DNA of 47,464 nucleotides, taken from positions 1 to 47,464 of IMG/VR virus record IMGVR_UViG_3300006990_003274. The stretch is one strand, 5' to 3'. The stretch comes from a virus. Below the pieces are notes generated by a model. It was not told the DNA's origin, did no database searches, and saw nothing but the letters and a program-made list of their open reading frames with translations. This document shows, piece by piece, positions 29,503-37,503 of this stretch; positions within the stretch are counted from its first letter, which is position 1, and each line of letters begins with the position of its first letter. Position numbers and translations under genes: made by a program.

Positions 29503-29798
29503 TAGTAACCTCTATCGACTTTTGATTTTTCTTGTAATTTTAACCAACGCTTACGTCCAGCCGCTTTTGCTTTTTTACGTTTAGCACTAGGCTTTTCGTA
29601 GTGTTGTCTTTCTTTGTATTCTTGTAGAATACCTTCTTCTTGAACTTTCTTCTTAAAAATTCTAAGAGCTTTCATAACGTCACCGTTACGCACTTCTACA
29701 TAAAGACCTCTTTTAGATGCCATTGGATCTTTGTTGTCAAAGTTACGTCTTGGTTTAAAGTTGCTTGAACCTCTTCTGTTATTATTGTTGTACGCCAA
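29502..29798 (-). CDS. rpsU: Ribosomal protein bS21 homologue with N-terminal extension
   Basis: 98 residues. The last 70 (LYVEVRNGDVMKALRIFKKKVQEEGILQEYKERQHYEKPSAKRKKAKAAGRKRWLK) match bS21, the protein that helps 30S initiation and SD recognition. The first 28 residues are an Asn/Arg-rich extension (AYNNNNRRGSSNFKPRRNFDN) absent from the short bacterial protein. Phages including pelagiphage HTVC008M carry bS21, presumably to bias host ribosomes. It has a promoter inside the preceding gene. Confidence 0.92.
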   Translation of the reverse strand: MAYNNNNRRGSSNFKPRRNFDNKDPMASKRGLYVEVRNGDVMKALRIFKKKVQEEGILQEYKERQHYEKPSAKRKKAKAAGRKRWLKLQEKSKVDRGY

Positions 29799-30174
29799 AG
29801 TAGTTTACTCCTTCCATAAATTGTTTTAGTTCGTATATTCTATTATTATTAATTACATTATACACTGTTTCAGGGGTGTTTGTCAAGTAAAAAGTTTTAC
29901 CAAAACCTAACAAATATCCAATAATCCAATGCGAAACATTAGTATTATCAATATCCAAAATAATATAATCTACAACCTGTGATACTTCTATTAGCCAACC
30001 TAGGTTAACTTCTGCATTCTCATGTAAGTATAAATTTACATCATTCTCAAACTGTTGAGCATAATGGTTAAAATTTTCTTTAATTGTATCACTAGGGTTT
30101 ACTAACAACAAACTAGGATTGTCGTTGAATAGTTTATCAGGTGAAGTGATTAAGTTTAATACAGGATCAGACAT
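29782..30174 (-). CDS. Hypothetical protein upstream of rpsU
   Basis: 130 residues, soluble. It has an acidic centre (FENDVNLYLHENAEVNLGWL), then a small alpha/beta unit (QVVDYIILDIDNTNVSHWIIGYLLG, KTFYLTNTPE). It overlaps the rpsU start by 17 bases. No family recognised. Confidence 0.55.
   Translation of the reverse strand: MSDPVLNLITSPDKLFNDNPSLLLVNPSDTIKENFNHYAQQFENDVNLYLHENAEVNLGWLIEVSQVVDYIILDIDNTNVSHWIIGYLLGFGKTFYLTNTPETVYNVINNNRIYELKQFMEGVNYFGVQQ
29857..29886 (-). promoter_or_regulatory. Internal sigma70-type promoter for rpsU
   Basis: TTGACA, 18 bases, TATAAT inside the hypothetical gene, 59-88 bases before rpsU. Confidence 0.65.
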
Positions 30175-30179
30175 TAATA

Positions 30180-32204
30180 TTACTTATTGTTGTCGTCTTG
30201 TATTTTCTTCCAAACTGAACTTTCACTTTGTTCTGCATTTTGTACATAACCTTCTTGTTCATTTTCTATTGGTGCCCATGGTAGTTCGTGTATTCTACCT
30301 GACACATATGCTTGTTTCCAATCCTTTATACTTTGATCAGGATTGTCATCTTTCCATTTACGTTTTGCTTTTGTCCATTCCGCATCATTTTCGTACTTTG
30401 CAACAAGAGTAGCTCTTTCTTTAATCTCTTGTGATTTAAGATTGTCGTCTCCAAACATCACTGCTTGTTCTTGAGCAACTTCTTTCTCTGCGGCCTCAAC
30501 CCATTTGTTCCATTGTTCAATGTCACTAGGTTCTTCTTTTAATTCTTCCGATGATTCTTGTTCTTTTTTTTTAGGTTCTTCTTTCGGAGTATCTGCTAGT
30601 TGCTCTAGTATTTCTTTATCTTCTTCCATAATCTCTTCAGCAACTTTAACTGCTTCGTCTACAGGCTCCTCTTCAGGAGCATCAGGCTTTTTTGGCGTTT
30701 CATTCCTCGCAATCATATTACCACGATTAGTTTCATAGTCTTTCCATTCTTTGCTTCTTCCATTCTTTCTAGCAAACTCAAATGTGTATTGTGAGGCAAT
30801 CAATAGCAATACTGCTAGTGGATCAAACACAAAGATAATAATCATAATGACCCAACGTACTGCTTCTTCAAGCATTGTGTTGTCAGCAGTTTCACCATAA
30901 ACAAATTCAGCAATGTATTTGATTGGCCCTACTTCAGCTTCGAGCAAACGATACTCGCCTTCTAGTTTGTATTTCTTTTCAGTTAGTACATCTATTTCGC
31001 CTTCAGCAGTTTTAATTTTTAATAGTTGTTCATCTACAGACGCATCAATTTCATCTGCTTTATCTGTTTGTGCTAGTTGTGAACGTAGACGTTCAATTAG
31101 TGCTTGACTGTTAACTACTGAGTCTTCAGCACTCTTACGAAGTCTTTGTATTTCATCTCTTGCTGTTTGTATAACAGGTGATTCTGTTTGACGTACTTCA
31201 TCAATCTTACCTAGCATTACAAGTTCACGTTCTTTGAGTGCAGGTATTTGTACTTCACGTATATCTTTAACTACATTTGCTAAACGGAAACGTTCCATCT
31301 TAACTGTTTTAGTTGCTTCGTTACGTACTGACGCTACTTCGCCTTGTATTTGTGTAATTCTATCACGTTGTCCTTGTACCCATTTAGCAAGAGCAGTTCT
31401 AGTGTTGCCACCAAATAGCCCGTCACTTGATACACCAATGATTGCTTGTCCGGCACGTATCTCGCCTTTTTCAGTTGATTGTAATTGATTAGTTACACGA
31501 ATAATTTCTTGTTCTAGTGCATCTATTTGTGCTAGTAAAGGTTCAACTCCACTGTTGTCTGTGTCTAAGTTTTCAATCTTTGCTTCATACTCTTTGGCAC
31601 TAGTTTCTAAACGTAGAACTTCTGCTTGTATATTTGTTAATTGATCTTCATAAGGCTTAGTACGACTTGTGTCAGTTGCTCTAGCATCTGTAATAATTTT
31701 GTTCTGTTGTTCAATAGCAGGTTTAATACGATCAAACGCTTTGTCTATACGATCTTGCTCTTTGTCAATTTGTGCTTGTAAGTTAGCATCACTACCTGTA
31801 CCACTTGTTTCAAGTGCTTCAATCTTATCGTCAGCACGTTTAATAATTGCTTCAAGTCTAATGACTTCACTTTCAATCTGCTGTACTTGTGCAACACTTT
31901 CTTCGCCTGCACTTGTTTGTTCAATATGTGCTTTTGATAAGAAGCCAAAGATACCCATGCTTGTGATAAACATGAGTACAAGAACTGCTGTTGCAAGGTA
32001 GTACTTTAACCACCACCTAGCTTGACTCCAATACTTGTGTAGCCAAACTGCTGTAACTAATTTACCTATTTCTAAAACACCACCCATAATCATAATGGGT
32101 ACTGCCGCGGCCGCAAAGATTGCAACTAAACCTGCGATACTATAATATATCGCTACAGCCGAGATACTCAAAGCCGTAATTAAAACTAATATTCCTAATG
32201 CCAT
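30180..32204 (-). CDS. Large coiled-coil membrane protein
   Basis: 674 residues. Three N-terminal hydrophobic segments within residues 1-90 (GILVLITALSISAVAIYYSI; LVAIFAAAAVPIMIMGG; TAVLVLMFITSMGIFGFL). A long coiled coil runs from about 95-430, with a peptidoglycan-binding-like motif GISSDGLFGGNTRTALAKW-type near 265. Another TM segment lies near 475-500. The C-terminal tail is charged and Glu/Lys-rich (EEEPVDEAVKVAEEIMEEDKEIL). It may be an envelope-spanning scaffold made in the host. A late-type GATAAATA lies 26 bases upstream with an AGGA SD. Confidence 0.6.
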   Translation of the reverse strand: MALGILVLITALSISAVAIYYSIAGLVAIFAAAAVPIMIMGGVLEIGKLVTAVWLHKYWSQARWWLKYYLATAVLVLMFITSMGIFGFLSKAHIEQTSAGEESVAQVQQIESEVIRLEAIIKRADDKIEALETSGTGSDANLQAQIDKEQDRIDKAFDRIKPAIEQQNKIITDARATDTSRTKPYEDQLTNIQAEVLRLETSAKEYEAKIENLDTDNSGVEPLLAQIDALEQEIIRVTNQLQSTEKGEIRAGQAIIGVSSDGLFGGNTRTALAKWVQGQRDRITQIQGEVASVRNEATKTVKMERFRLANVVKDIREVQIPALKERELVMLGKIDEVRQTESPVIQTARDEIQRLRKSAEDSVVNSQALIERLRSQLAQTDKADEIDASVDEQLLKIKTAEGEIDVLTEKKYKLEGEYRLLEAEVGPIKYIAEFVYGETADNTMLEEAVRWVIMIIIFVFDPLAVLLLIASQYTFEFARKNGRSKEWKDYETNRGNMIARNETPKKPDAPEEEPVDEAVKVAEEIMEEDKEILEQLADTPKEEPKKKEQESSEELKEEPSDIEQWNKWVEAAEKEVAQEQAVMFGDDNLKSQEIKERATLVAKYENDAEWTKAKRKWKDDNPDQSIKDWKQAYVSGRIHELPWAPIENEQEGYVQNAEQSESSVWKKIQDDNNK

Positions 32205-32229
32205 GTATTATTCCTGTTCTACAATGTAA

Positions 32230-32237
32230 TATTTATC
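32230..32237 (-). promoter_or_regulatory. Late-type promoter GATAAATA for the coiled-coil membrane protein
   Basis: GATAAATA on the minus strand, overlapping the end of the upstream lipoprotein gene. Confidence 0.5.
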
Positions 32238-32673
32238 GGATAAAACGCCAGGAATTATCTACTGCATTAATACATGCTGTTTCTTTAAAGTCTCTCTGCT
32301 TGTTATTGTAAACAATTTGACTCATAATTACCCGACAATAACCACTACCTTGTGGATATGTCATAGATACTTTTACAGCACCTTGGGCACCTGTGTTACC
32401 GTTATACCAACGAGTAACTTCTCCGTTCTGCAAGTTATTTAGTGCAAAGAACACTGACTGTTCTTGCTGTTGCTGATCGTATGGCTCCATTCGATTAATT
32501 GTCCAAGACATATAATTTAGCATAGCACCTACACTAGTGTCTACTGGTTGGTAGTCAGACTGTGTACTTGCATACGAACTTTTACTTGTATGTGTTAGTG
32601 TATTTTGTGCCGAACAAGCAGATAACAATCCAATACTAATTGTAAGGATGGTTAACGATTTCCCAAGTGCCAT
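32233..32673 (-). CDS. Lipoprotein with RT0821-like surface domain
   Basis: 146 residues from ATG 32673. The lipobox LLSAC (Cys20) ends the signal. The mature part (NYMSWTINRMEPYDQQQQEQSVFFALNNLQNGEVTRWYNGNTGAQGAVKVSMTYPQGSGYCRVIMSQI, ACINAVDNSWRFI) matches the C-terminal domain of rickettsial/proteobacterial outer-membrane surface antigens. It overlaps the previous gene by 38 bases. A longer reading from 32766 lies inside that gene and would bury the signal. Confidence 0.65.
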   Translation of the reverse strand: MALGKSLTILTISIGLLSACSAQNTLTHTSKSSYASTQSDYQPVDTSVGAMLNYMSWTINRMEPYDQQQQEQSVFFALNNLQNGEVTRWYNGNTGAQGAVKVSMTYPQGSGYCRVIMSQIVYNNKQRDFKETACINAVDNSWRFIR

Positions 32674-32992
32674 CAATTTTCTGACACACGAAACCACGTT
32701 GTCTAACACGTTTTCCATTAAGATTAATAACATAATAATGCTCCCTGCAATCCTTGGCCATGCCACTGTATGCTAGAAAATGTTTGTCTTTAGGATCGTC
32801 TGTACAATTTACATCAACCCTACTGTTTGCCTTATTACCATTCTTCAAAGTATACTCACTTTTAGTATGACAATACTGCGGTTCGAACTGTGCCATAGTC
32901 GGCATAGTGTTGGAGGAGCAAGCCGATAATGCCAACACTGCTCCTACAATTATAAATGTTTTAGTTGTTGTTAGATGCGATAACTTTTGCAT
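32636..32992 (-). CDS. Small lipoprotein
   Basis: 118 residues. Signal with lipobox ALSAC (Cys25); the mature domain is small, with several Cys (QYCHTKSEY, VNCTDD, KDCREHYYVI, FVCQKIDGTWEIV). Middle of three consecutive lipoprotein genes. Unknown function; the C-terminal pattern recalls the RT0821-like domain of the next gene. Confidence 0.6.
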   Translation of the reverse strand: MQKLSHLTTTKTFIIVGAVLALSACSSNTMPTMAQFEPQYCHTKSEYTLKNGNKANSRVDVNCTDDPKDKHFLAYSGMAKDCREHYYVINLNGKRVRQRGFVCQKIDGTWEIVNHPYN

Positions 32993-33479
32993 TTTTCGCC
33001 TCCGCTACAAGTGCATCAAAGATTTGTTTGTTCATTTTAAGTTTGACAAACGTATACTGTTTGCCTGCATACTTAAATGTACCAGTCTCTTTTGAAATAT
33101 GTTCACGGATAACGGTATCCTTTACAACATAACTGATTACAGTTCTAGTCTTTCTAGACTCTGAACCATTTTGATCGTAAAACTCTAACTTAGTTTCTGA
33201 ATTCACTTCACTGTTAATACGTTTTGCAAAGTTGTTCATTGCAATCGCATACATCTGCTCTTCAGCCGCTTGTTGGAAAATGCTTTCACCTGCACCGCAA
33301 GCATACGCCATTTCTTCTTTCCACCAAAACCAGCCTTCATAGCCTGATTCGACACAGTTAGCATACCATTTAGGTTGTGCATATGTATCACGTTCTGCGA
33401 TTTCTACATACTTACCGGAACATGCTCCAAGCATACCGAGAAGTCCTAGGGTTACGCCTATTTTAATAATGCCTTTCAT
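32961..33479 (-). CDS. LPP20-family lipoprotein
   Basis: 172 residues. Lipobox MLGAC (Cys20). The mature domain includes YANCVESGYEGWFWWKEEMAYACGAGESIFQQAAEEQMYAIAMNNFAKRI, YAGKQYTFVKLKMNKQIFDAL, the layout of LPP20-type outer-membrane lipoproteins. Promoter 44-72 bases upstream. First of the lipoprotein trio. Confidence 0.65.
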   Translation of the reverse strand: MKGIIKIGVTLGLLGMLGACSGKYVEIAERDTYAQPKWYANCVESGYEGWFWWKEEMAYACGAGESIFQQAAEEQMYAIAMNNFAKRINSEVNSETKLEFYDQNGSESRKTRTVISYVVKDTVIREHISKETGTFKYAGKQYTFVKLKMNKQIFDALVAEAKNAKVIASNNN

Positions 33480-33522
33480 TTTAGCCTCTTTCTGTGTTGC
33501 CGTTGTTTTGCATTGTCTTTAC

Positions 33523-33551
33523 ATAATAACACCGTTTAAACAAAAGGTCAA
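33523..33551 (-). promoter_or_regulatory. Promoter of the lipoprotein operon
   Basis: CCAAAATAGGTTGACC, 17 bases, TATTAT; shares the CCAAAATAGG upstream flank with the promoters at 34682 and 35072. Confidence 0.75.
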
Positions 33552-33567
33552 CCTATTTTGGTTAACC

Positions 33568-34140
33568 TTATTGCCAGCGATAAAATATATGTGTAGAGAT
33601 ACTACCAACAAGCTGAATCTTGCTTGCCCAACGAGGACTCACGTAGTCAGCATGGTAGTGTGTTGCGCCTTCTGTAATGCCTCGCATCTTATCAGTATGT
33701 ACAATTTTATATGCTATAATTTGTGCCATACGCCAAGCATCATGATCTCTTACTGTGTCAGCCTTGCCATCACAGTACCAAGAGAATTGACATCTATTCT
33801 TTTTTGGATAATAGATGCGTTCATCATCAGAAAGATCAGGATTTTGTTTTGTTTTCCAACTTTCTTTGATTGGTCCGTCTTTGACAACTTCGCATATTGT
33901 GTTAGGATAACGAGTATCGTTAACACGATTAAGAACTACATCAGCAACAGCATACTGCCCTGCTAGTGGTTCTGACTTAGCTTCAAAGTAAATGTTTTGT
34001 GCCAGACAATAAAGTTCTGGTTGATTTTCTTGTGTATATAATTCCTCAGTTTCTGCGTTTTGGAATGTACTTGCTCCTGCTTGGGCGAAAGCGGTTGACA
34101 CCGTCATAACGGCTACTGCCCAATATAAATTTAATTTCAT
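33568..34140 (-). CDS. Secreted SleB-type cell-wall hydrolase (endolysin candidate)
   Basis: 190 residues from ATG 34140. Cleavable signal (to AFAQAGA), then a Hydrolase_2/SleB domain: LYCLAQNIYFEAKSEPLAGQYAVADVVLNRVND with the catalytic Glu in YFEAKSEP, TICEVV, CQFSWYCDGK, AWRMAQIIAYKIV, GATHYHADYVSPRW. It cleaves peptidoglycan. A signal peptide in a lysin suggests Sec export to the periplasm rather than holin-only release. GAGG lies 8 bases before the ATG. Confidence 0.85.
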   Translation of the reverse strand: MKLNLYWAVAVMTVSTAFAQAGASTFQNAETEELYTQENQPELYCLAQNIYFEAKSEPLAGQYAVADVVLNRVNDTRYPNTICEVVKDGPIKESWKTKQNPDLSDDERIYYPKKNRCQFSWYCDGKADTVRDHDAWRMAQIIAYKIVHTDKMRGITEGATHYHADYVSPRWASKIQLVGSISTHIFYRWQ

Positions 34141-34193
34141 AATCTGCCTCATGTTTTATTTAAAGTTGTTTAGCACATACTTTTGTATGTACT

Positions 34194-34646
34194 TTAGTTT
34201 CTTCTCATTTGTGCTATTTCAGTTGCTTGCTTTGATCCTGTCTTATCGTCATCATCTGCAAATACTGGCACCATGTTGCTTTTGTGCATAGTTGCAATAC
34301 CTACGAGTCTACGCTCGCCTGAGTATTGTAATGGTTGTTTCTGTAGTGCTGGGGCAAAACTATCCTTAGTAACACGACTAGGAACGTGCTGTGTTTCACG
34401 TACTTTAGGACCTTCATATGTCCATGCCTTGTTAGATGTTTTTGCTTTGGGTTTGAAGTTGCCACTTACATATTCTACGTACTCGTCAAACGTCATACAA
34501 TTACTATGTGCGTGAATACGTTTCATATATTTGTTGTGTTCACGATGATCTTTTTGTAGTTTCTGTAGTCTACTGGCAGTCATCTTAGTTGCCTTACGTT
34601 TTTTGGTGTTTAGCGATGTCATACCGCGTACTAAACTCATTGTCAT
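34194..34646 (-). CDS. Hypothetical basic protein
   Basis: 150 residues. Lys/Arg-rich helical N-terminus (SLNTKKRKATKMTASRLQKLQKDHREHNKYMKRI), then a low-complexity linker and a beta-rich piece (GERRLVGIATMHKSNMVPVFADDDD). Conserved appearance among marine phages, function unknown. It has its own sigma70-type promoter. Confidence 0.5.
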   Translation of the reverse strand: MTMSLVRGMTSLNTKKRKATKMTASRLQKLQKDHREHNKYMKRIHAHSNCMTFDEYVEYVSGNFKPKAKTSNKAWTYEGPKVRETQHVPSRVTKDSFAPALQKQPLQYSGERRLVGIATMHKSNMVPVFADDDDKTGSKQATEIAQMRRN

Positions 34647-34681
34647 GTTCTGCGCCTATCTGTTGCCTTATTATTAATACT

Positions 34682-34710
34682 ATAATAACACTGATAGGCG
34701 CAAAAGTCAA
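34682..34710 (-). promoter_or_regulatory. Sigma70-type promoter
   Basis: CCAAAATAGG-TTGACT-TTTG, 17-base spacing, TATTAT. It drives the gene at 34646. Confidence 0.8.
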
Positions 34711-34728
34711 CCTATTTTGGTAACTTAA

Positions 34729-34989
34729 TTAGGCAGTTACTCTTCTTCTTGAAATAGAGTACTCAAGAGCTGGTCTACCTTGGTAACCAGTTTCTGCTGT
34801 TTTAGTTTTTACGTTAAAACCAGCATCTCTGATTTCAGAAATTCTAGCACCTGGACTAGCAATATCCATTTTCTCTCTTAAACCGTCAAGAGTGAAAGTT
34901 TTACCAGTACCCCAGTATTTTGCTAGGATTTGTTGATTCTGTGATCCTACTCTAAAGTATTTAGATCCAGTTGTATTTGATTTTACCAT
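34729..34989 (-). CDS. Small winged-helix-like protein behind a leader terminator
   Basis: 86 residues from ATG 34989 (AAGGAG 6 bases upstream). FTLDGLREKMDIASPGARISEIRDAGFNVKTKT has the look of a winged helix (helix, turn, recognition helix, wing), with ALEYSISRRRVTA as the last strand. Possible DNA-binding regulator. In-frame ATGs upstream at 35064 would translate through the leader hairpin and lack an SD. Confidence 0.55.
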   Translation of the reverse strand: MVKSNTTGSKYFRVGSQNQQILAKYWGTGKTFTLDGLREKMDIASPGARISEIRDAGFNVKTKTAETGYQGRPALEYSISRRRVTA

Positions 34990-35010
34990 ATTGGTCTCCT
35001 TTGTTAAGAA

Positions 35011-35034
35011 AAAAGAGCTCAAAAGAGCTCTTTT
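35011..35034 (-). terminator. Leader terminator/attenuator hairpin
   Basis: Ten-base-pair stem AAAAGAGCTC/GAGCTCTTTT with a 4-base loop, followed by Ts on the minus strand. It lies between the promoter (35072-35101) and the SD of the 86-residue gene, so it must be passed for expression. Confidence 0.65.
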
Positions 35035-35071
35035 CATTGTTTCTAGTTTATCTAATTTAAACATAATGTAT

Positions 35072-35101
35072 ACAATATACACTCTTTAAATCAAAAGTCA
35101 A
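35072..35101 (-). promoter_or_regulatory. Sigma70-type promoter of the attenuated gene
   Basis: CCAAAATAGG-TTGACT-TTTG then TATTGT at 18 bases (or ATATTG at 17). The -10 is weaker than in the sister promoters. Confidence 0.6.
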
Positions 35102-35115
35102 CCTATTTTGGTAAA

Positions 35116-35604
35116 TTATTTGCTTTCCATCAATTTAACTGCGGCATCGTAGTCTTCTTGTGAAATTACGCCTTCACGTAGGAGTTTTGTTCTGTTTACA
35201 AGGTGTTTTGCGGCAATTTCTTCCTTGTTGCCACCAAAATATGCTACTGCATGTCCTTCTTCAACAAGTATATCTGTTACAAGTTCAGCTGGTTTATTTT
35301 CCCAACGCTCTACTTTGAAGTCTCCTAGGATACGTCCAAACTTGCCTTTCATATCTTCGCCTTTGCGATCTTCAGTAGTAATAAGTTTACCACCGTCTGC
35401 CATAAGTTCTTTTAAACGTGCTTTGGCGGCTTCGCCAAACAAGTCTTCTACTTTGTCTCTTGTGCGTGATTCAGGCGTATCAATGCCCATAATTCTAACA
35501 CGTTCATCTTTTAGAGTTACACCAAAACCTAGATCAATATCTACGTCTACTGTATCTCCGTCGACTACTTTAACGACTGTCACGTCATATTCATTCTTTT
35601 GCAT
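35116..35604 (-). CDS. Thermonuclease (SNase-like) with SHOCT-like tail
   Basis: 162 residues. VVKVVDGDTVDVDIDLGFGV, RVRIMGIDTPESRTRDK (catalytic Arg and Asp), EAAKARLKELM, KFGRILGDF and LVEEGHAVAYFGG match staphylococcal nuclease. It ends in LREGVISQEDYDAAVKLM, a short SHOCT-type helical hairpin. No signal peptide, so it is intracellular; possible host DNA/RNA degradation. GAGGG precedes the ATG. Confidence 0.88.
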   Translation of the reverse strand: MQKNEYDVTVVKVVDGDTVDVDIDLGFGVTLKDERVRIMGIDTPESRTRDKVEDLFGEAAKARLKELMADGGKLITTEDRKGEDMKGKFGRILGDFKVERWENKPAELVTDILVEEGHAVAYFGGNKEEIAAKHLVNRTKLLREGVISQEDYDAAVKLMESK

Positions 35605-35621
35605 TTTATTTCCCTCATTTG

Positions 35622-35963
35622 TTATTCATCCAAGTTTAATGCTTGGTCGCCCCATTCTTCCATTATAAACTCTGCGAATGCTTGTCCGAAGAGCCACATT
35701 AGTGTAAGAATTACTGCTCCTGCACATATTATCATTGTCCACACCCAAATTTGTAATAATGGATGCTTGCCTTCTGTCCAATGTGCTACTTTCTTAATCT
35801 TGTTCTTTACGCCATCTAATAGATAATTGCCTATTATCCAACGTGCTAATCTCATTACAATTAGTATAGGTGAACTTAGTACGTCAAATAGTATTAAGAA
35901 CAGGTCGACAGCTAGATCTACAATATGGTCTATGTTTAACCATTTGCGAAACCGTTGCCACAT
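35622..35963 (-). CDS. Two-TM membrane protein
   Basis: 113 residues: amphipathic, hydrophobic N-terminal half (IDHIVDLAVDLFLILFDVLSSPILIVMRLARW), basic loop (KNKIKKVAHWTEGKHP), a TM (IWVWTMIICAGAVILTLMWLFG) and an acidic tail. In line with other membrane genes here. Unknown. Confidence 0.55.
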   Translation of the reverse strand: MWQRFRKWLNIDHIVDLAVDLFLILFDVLSSPILIVMRLARWIIGNYLLDGVKNKIKKVAHWTEGKHPLLQIWVWTMIICAGAVILTLMWLFGQAFAEFIMEEWGDQALNLDE

Positions 35964-36160
35964 CAGTCATTCCGATGTTTCAAAATGTCTTTCATGACAT
36001 TAGTTGCTGTATTAGTAAAGCACCTTGGTGCTATGCTGTGTATTATTAGAGCAGGCACCAACAGTTGTAACTTTACTGCTGTTTTCAATGCTGTTGCCAT
36101 ATGCTCTAATGGTTTTTGGTTGACTGATTCTAAGTGTAACTTGCACTGCTTACTGAACAT
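35963..36160 (-). CDS. Small membrane-associated protein
   Basis: 65 residues from ATG 36160, overlapping the upstream gene by 11 bases. One hydrophobic helix (LKTAVKLQLLVPALIIHSIAP) and a basic tail. A longer start at 36193 would lie within the upstream gene. Unknown. Confidence 0.45.
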   Translation of the reverse strand: MFSKQCKLHLESVNQKPLEHMATALKTAVKLQLLVPALIIHSIAPRCFTNTATNVMKDILKHRND

Positions 36161-36350
36161 TGTCGCCAACCATATCAAACAACGCAGGACCAAAACTACT
36201 TGCGGCCCAACCTAATGCTACCAAAGTGATTACTCCGTAGACTAACCATTTAACTTTAAAGTCATCTACTACCATCTTGATGCCTACTAGTTCGTTTCCT
36301 AGTATACGCAATGATACTTCCATCTTTCCTGTGTTATCTTCTTTCGACAT
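36150..36350 (-). CDS. Single-TM protein
   Basis: 66 residues. Cytosolic start (MSKEDNTGKMEVSLRILG), one TM (WLVYGVITLVALGWAASSF), short tail. Starts one base after the stop of the basic small gene. Unknown. Confidence 0.55.
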   Translation of the reverse strand: MSKEDNTGKMEVSLRILGNELVGIKMVVDDFKVKWLVYGVITLVALGWAASSFGPALFDMVGDNVQ

Positions 36351-36494
36351 TTACTTCCCCTGTCCTTTGTATTTCTTATAACTTCTCTTCTTACTCTTGT
36401 TCATAGAACTAAACTTTGTTCTACTGTGATTGTTTCCTATACTCGTCTTCTTTGGCTGTGTTTCATGTGCTTCAAAAGTTTTGTGTAACTTCAT
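36351..36494 (-). CDS. Small basic protein
   Basis: 47 residues ending SSMNKSKKRSYKKYKGQGK. GGAGGGTT directly before ATG is a strong SD. The Lys-rich tail suggests nucleic-acid contact; proteins with this tail seem common in marine myoviruses. AATAAATA lies 20 bases upstream. Confidence 0.6.
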   Translation of the reverse strand: MKLHKTFEAHETQPKKTSIGNNHSRTKFSSMNKSKKRSYKKYKGQGK

Positions 36495-36540
36495 AACCCT
36501 CCTTGGTTATGTACGTATTTATTCTCTTTCAGCCGTAAAA

Positions 36541-36563
36541 AAAGGCCGCACTAGGCGACCTTT
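36541..36563 (-). terminator. Rho-independent terminator after porin
   Basis: AAAGGTCGC / GCGGCCTTT, nine pairs with one G-T, loop CTAGT, then TTTT on the minus strand. Ends the porin transcript. Confidence 0.85.
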
Positions 36564-36588
36564 TAAGTTAGTTCTAAGACTGCTTTAC

Positions 36589-37407
36589 TTAAAACTTAAA
36601 TTTGATTCCAGCTTGTGGTGACACATCTTTTGAATCTGTATCATAGTCAACACCTGCTGATAGCTCTGCACCGTTCCATGCAACAACATACTCACCACCA
36701 ATGTGTTGTAGTTTGTTATCGTCATCACCGTTGATGTATGTTGATAAGCCGTTTAATGCTAATGAACCTTCATACGCCATTTTTGATGCGTCTGTGTCAT
36801 ATGTCATCATTCCGCCTGCAGATAGTCCAGCTAGTTCTAAGCCTGATACTGCTCCACCTAATACTGTGTTTTCAGTTGTACGGTTATAGTCAGCACTTGC
36901 AGTTAATGCAAGATCACCAGCGTTTACTGTGTATGCACCTTGTAGGTGATTTACTTCAGTTACGTCTGTTGTCCAGTTTGTTAAGCCTACTGCTACACTT
37001 GCCGCACCCATTGTTACTTGCAATGACTCAGTCATTGTTGATACGTTTAGTGTTCCGTCTGCTGTTGTGTTTGCACCTGTTTCTGGTAATAGGCCATTGC
37101 TATCGCCAAATGCTAATGCTACTGCACCTGCTGTTGTTCCAACAGTCCAAGTGTCTAATGTTAGTGAACCGCCGTCGGTTGCTTTGAAATCTAAATCAAC
37201 TGTTGCAAGATCTCCTGCATCAATATCAAGTTCAACACCCATTGTTCCGGCTGTTTTGTTTGTCGCTGTCTCTGCAAAGTCAAGTGATACTGCACCTGAA
37301 ATAATTGGAGTAGGCGCCACTACCGCTACTGTTTCGTCTGCGGTCGCTAGTGTCGCTGATGAAAGCGCCAAAGTCGCCATAGCGACTGTGATTAAAGTCT
37401 TTTTCAT
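36589..37407 (-). CDS. Outer-membrane porin
   Basis: 272 residues. Cleavable signal (to about TLATA), then a sequence of alternating hydrophobic/polar short strands with Gly/Thr/Asp turns (LDFAETATNKTAGTMGVELDIDAGDLATVDLDF, LALTASADYNRTTENTV) and a terminal Phe (KFKF) needed for BAM insertion. This is the profile of a small beta-barrel porin, shorter than most (about 300-370). Isolated between a late TATAAATA element and its own terminator, so it is an independent late unit. Likely alters host permeability or blocks superinfection. Confidence 0.8.
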   Translation of the reverse strand: MKKTLITVAMATLALSSATLATADETVAVVAPTPIISGAVSLDFAETATNKTAGTMGVELDIDAGDLATVDLDFKATDGGSLTLDTWTVGTTAGAVALAFGDSNGLLPETGANTTADGTLNVSTMTESLQVTMGAASVAVGLTNWTTDVTEVNHLQGAYTVNAGDLALTASADYNRTTENTVLGGAVSGLELAGLSAGGMMTYDTDASKMAYEGSLALNGLSTYINGDDDNKLQHIGGEYVVAWNGAELSAGVDYDTDSKDVSPQAGIKFKF

Positions 37408-37503
37408 TTTTGATTTTCCTCGTTTTTATGAAGTGTAGTTCTCTTTGTCTACAATGTATAGTTATCTAACCCTTAGATAAAGTGTGCGTTTTCTGGCACG
37501 ATG

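Noticed and set aside
35063-35082. Upstream starts for the winged-helix-like gene (117-codon reading)
   Set aside because: They would translate through the terminator-like stem, lack an SD and begin at or before the promoter -10. ATG 34989 has a strong AAGGAG.
33545-35115. Repeated AAAAGTCAACCTATTTTGG as att sites or dispersed repeats
   Set aside because: Each copy falls at a -35 with a matching -10 at 17-18 bases, so they are promoters.
36701-37438. Long plus-strand ORFs opposite the porin
   Set aside because: They mirror a repetitive beta-barrel gene, have no SD and no recognisable protein features, so they are shadows.
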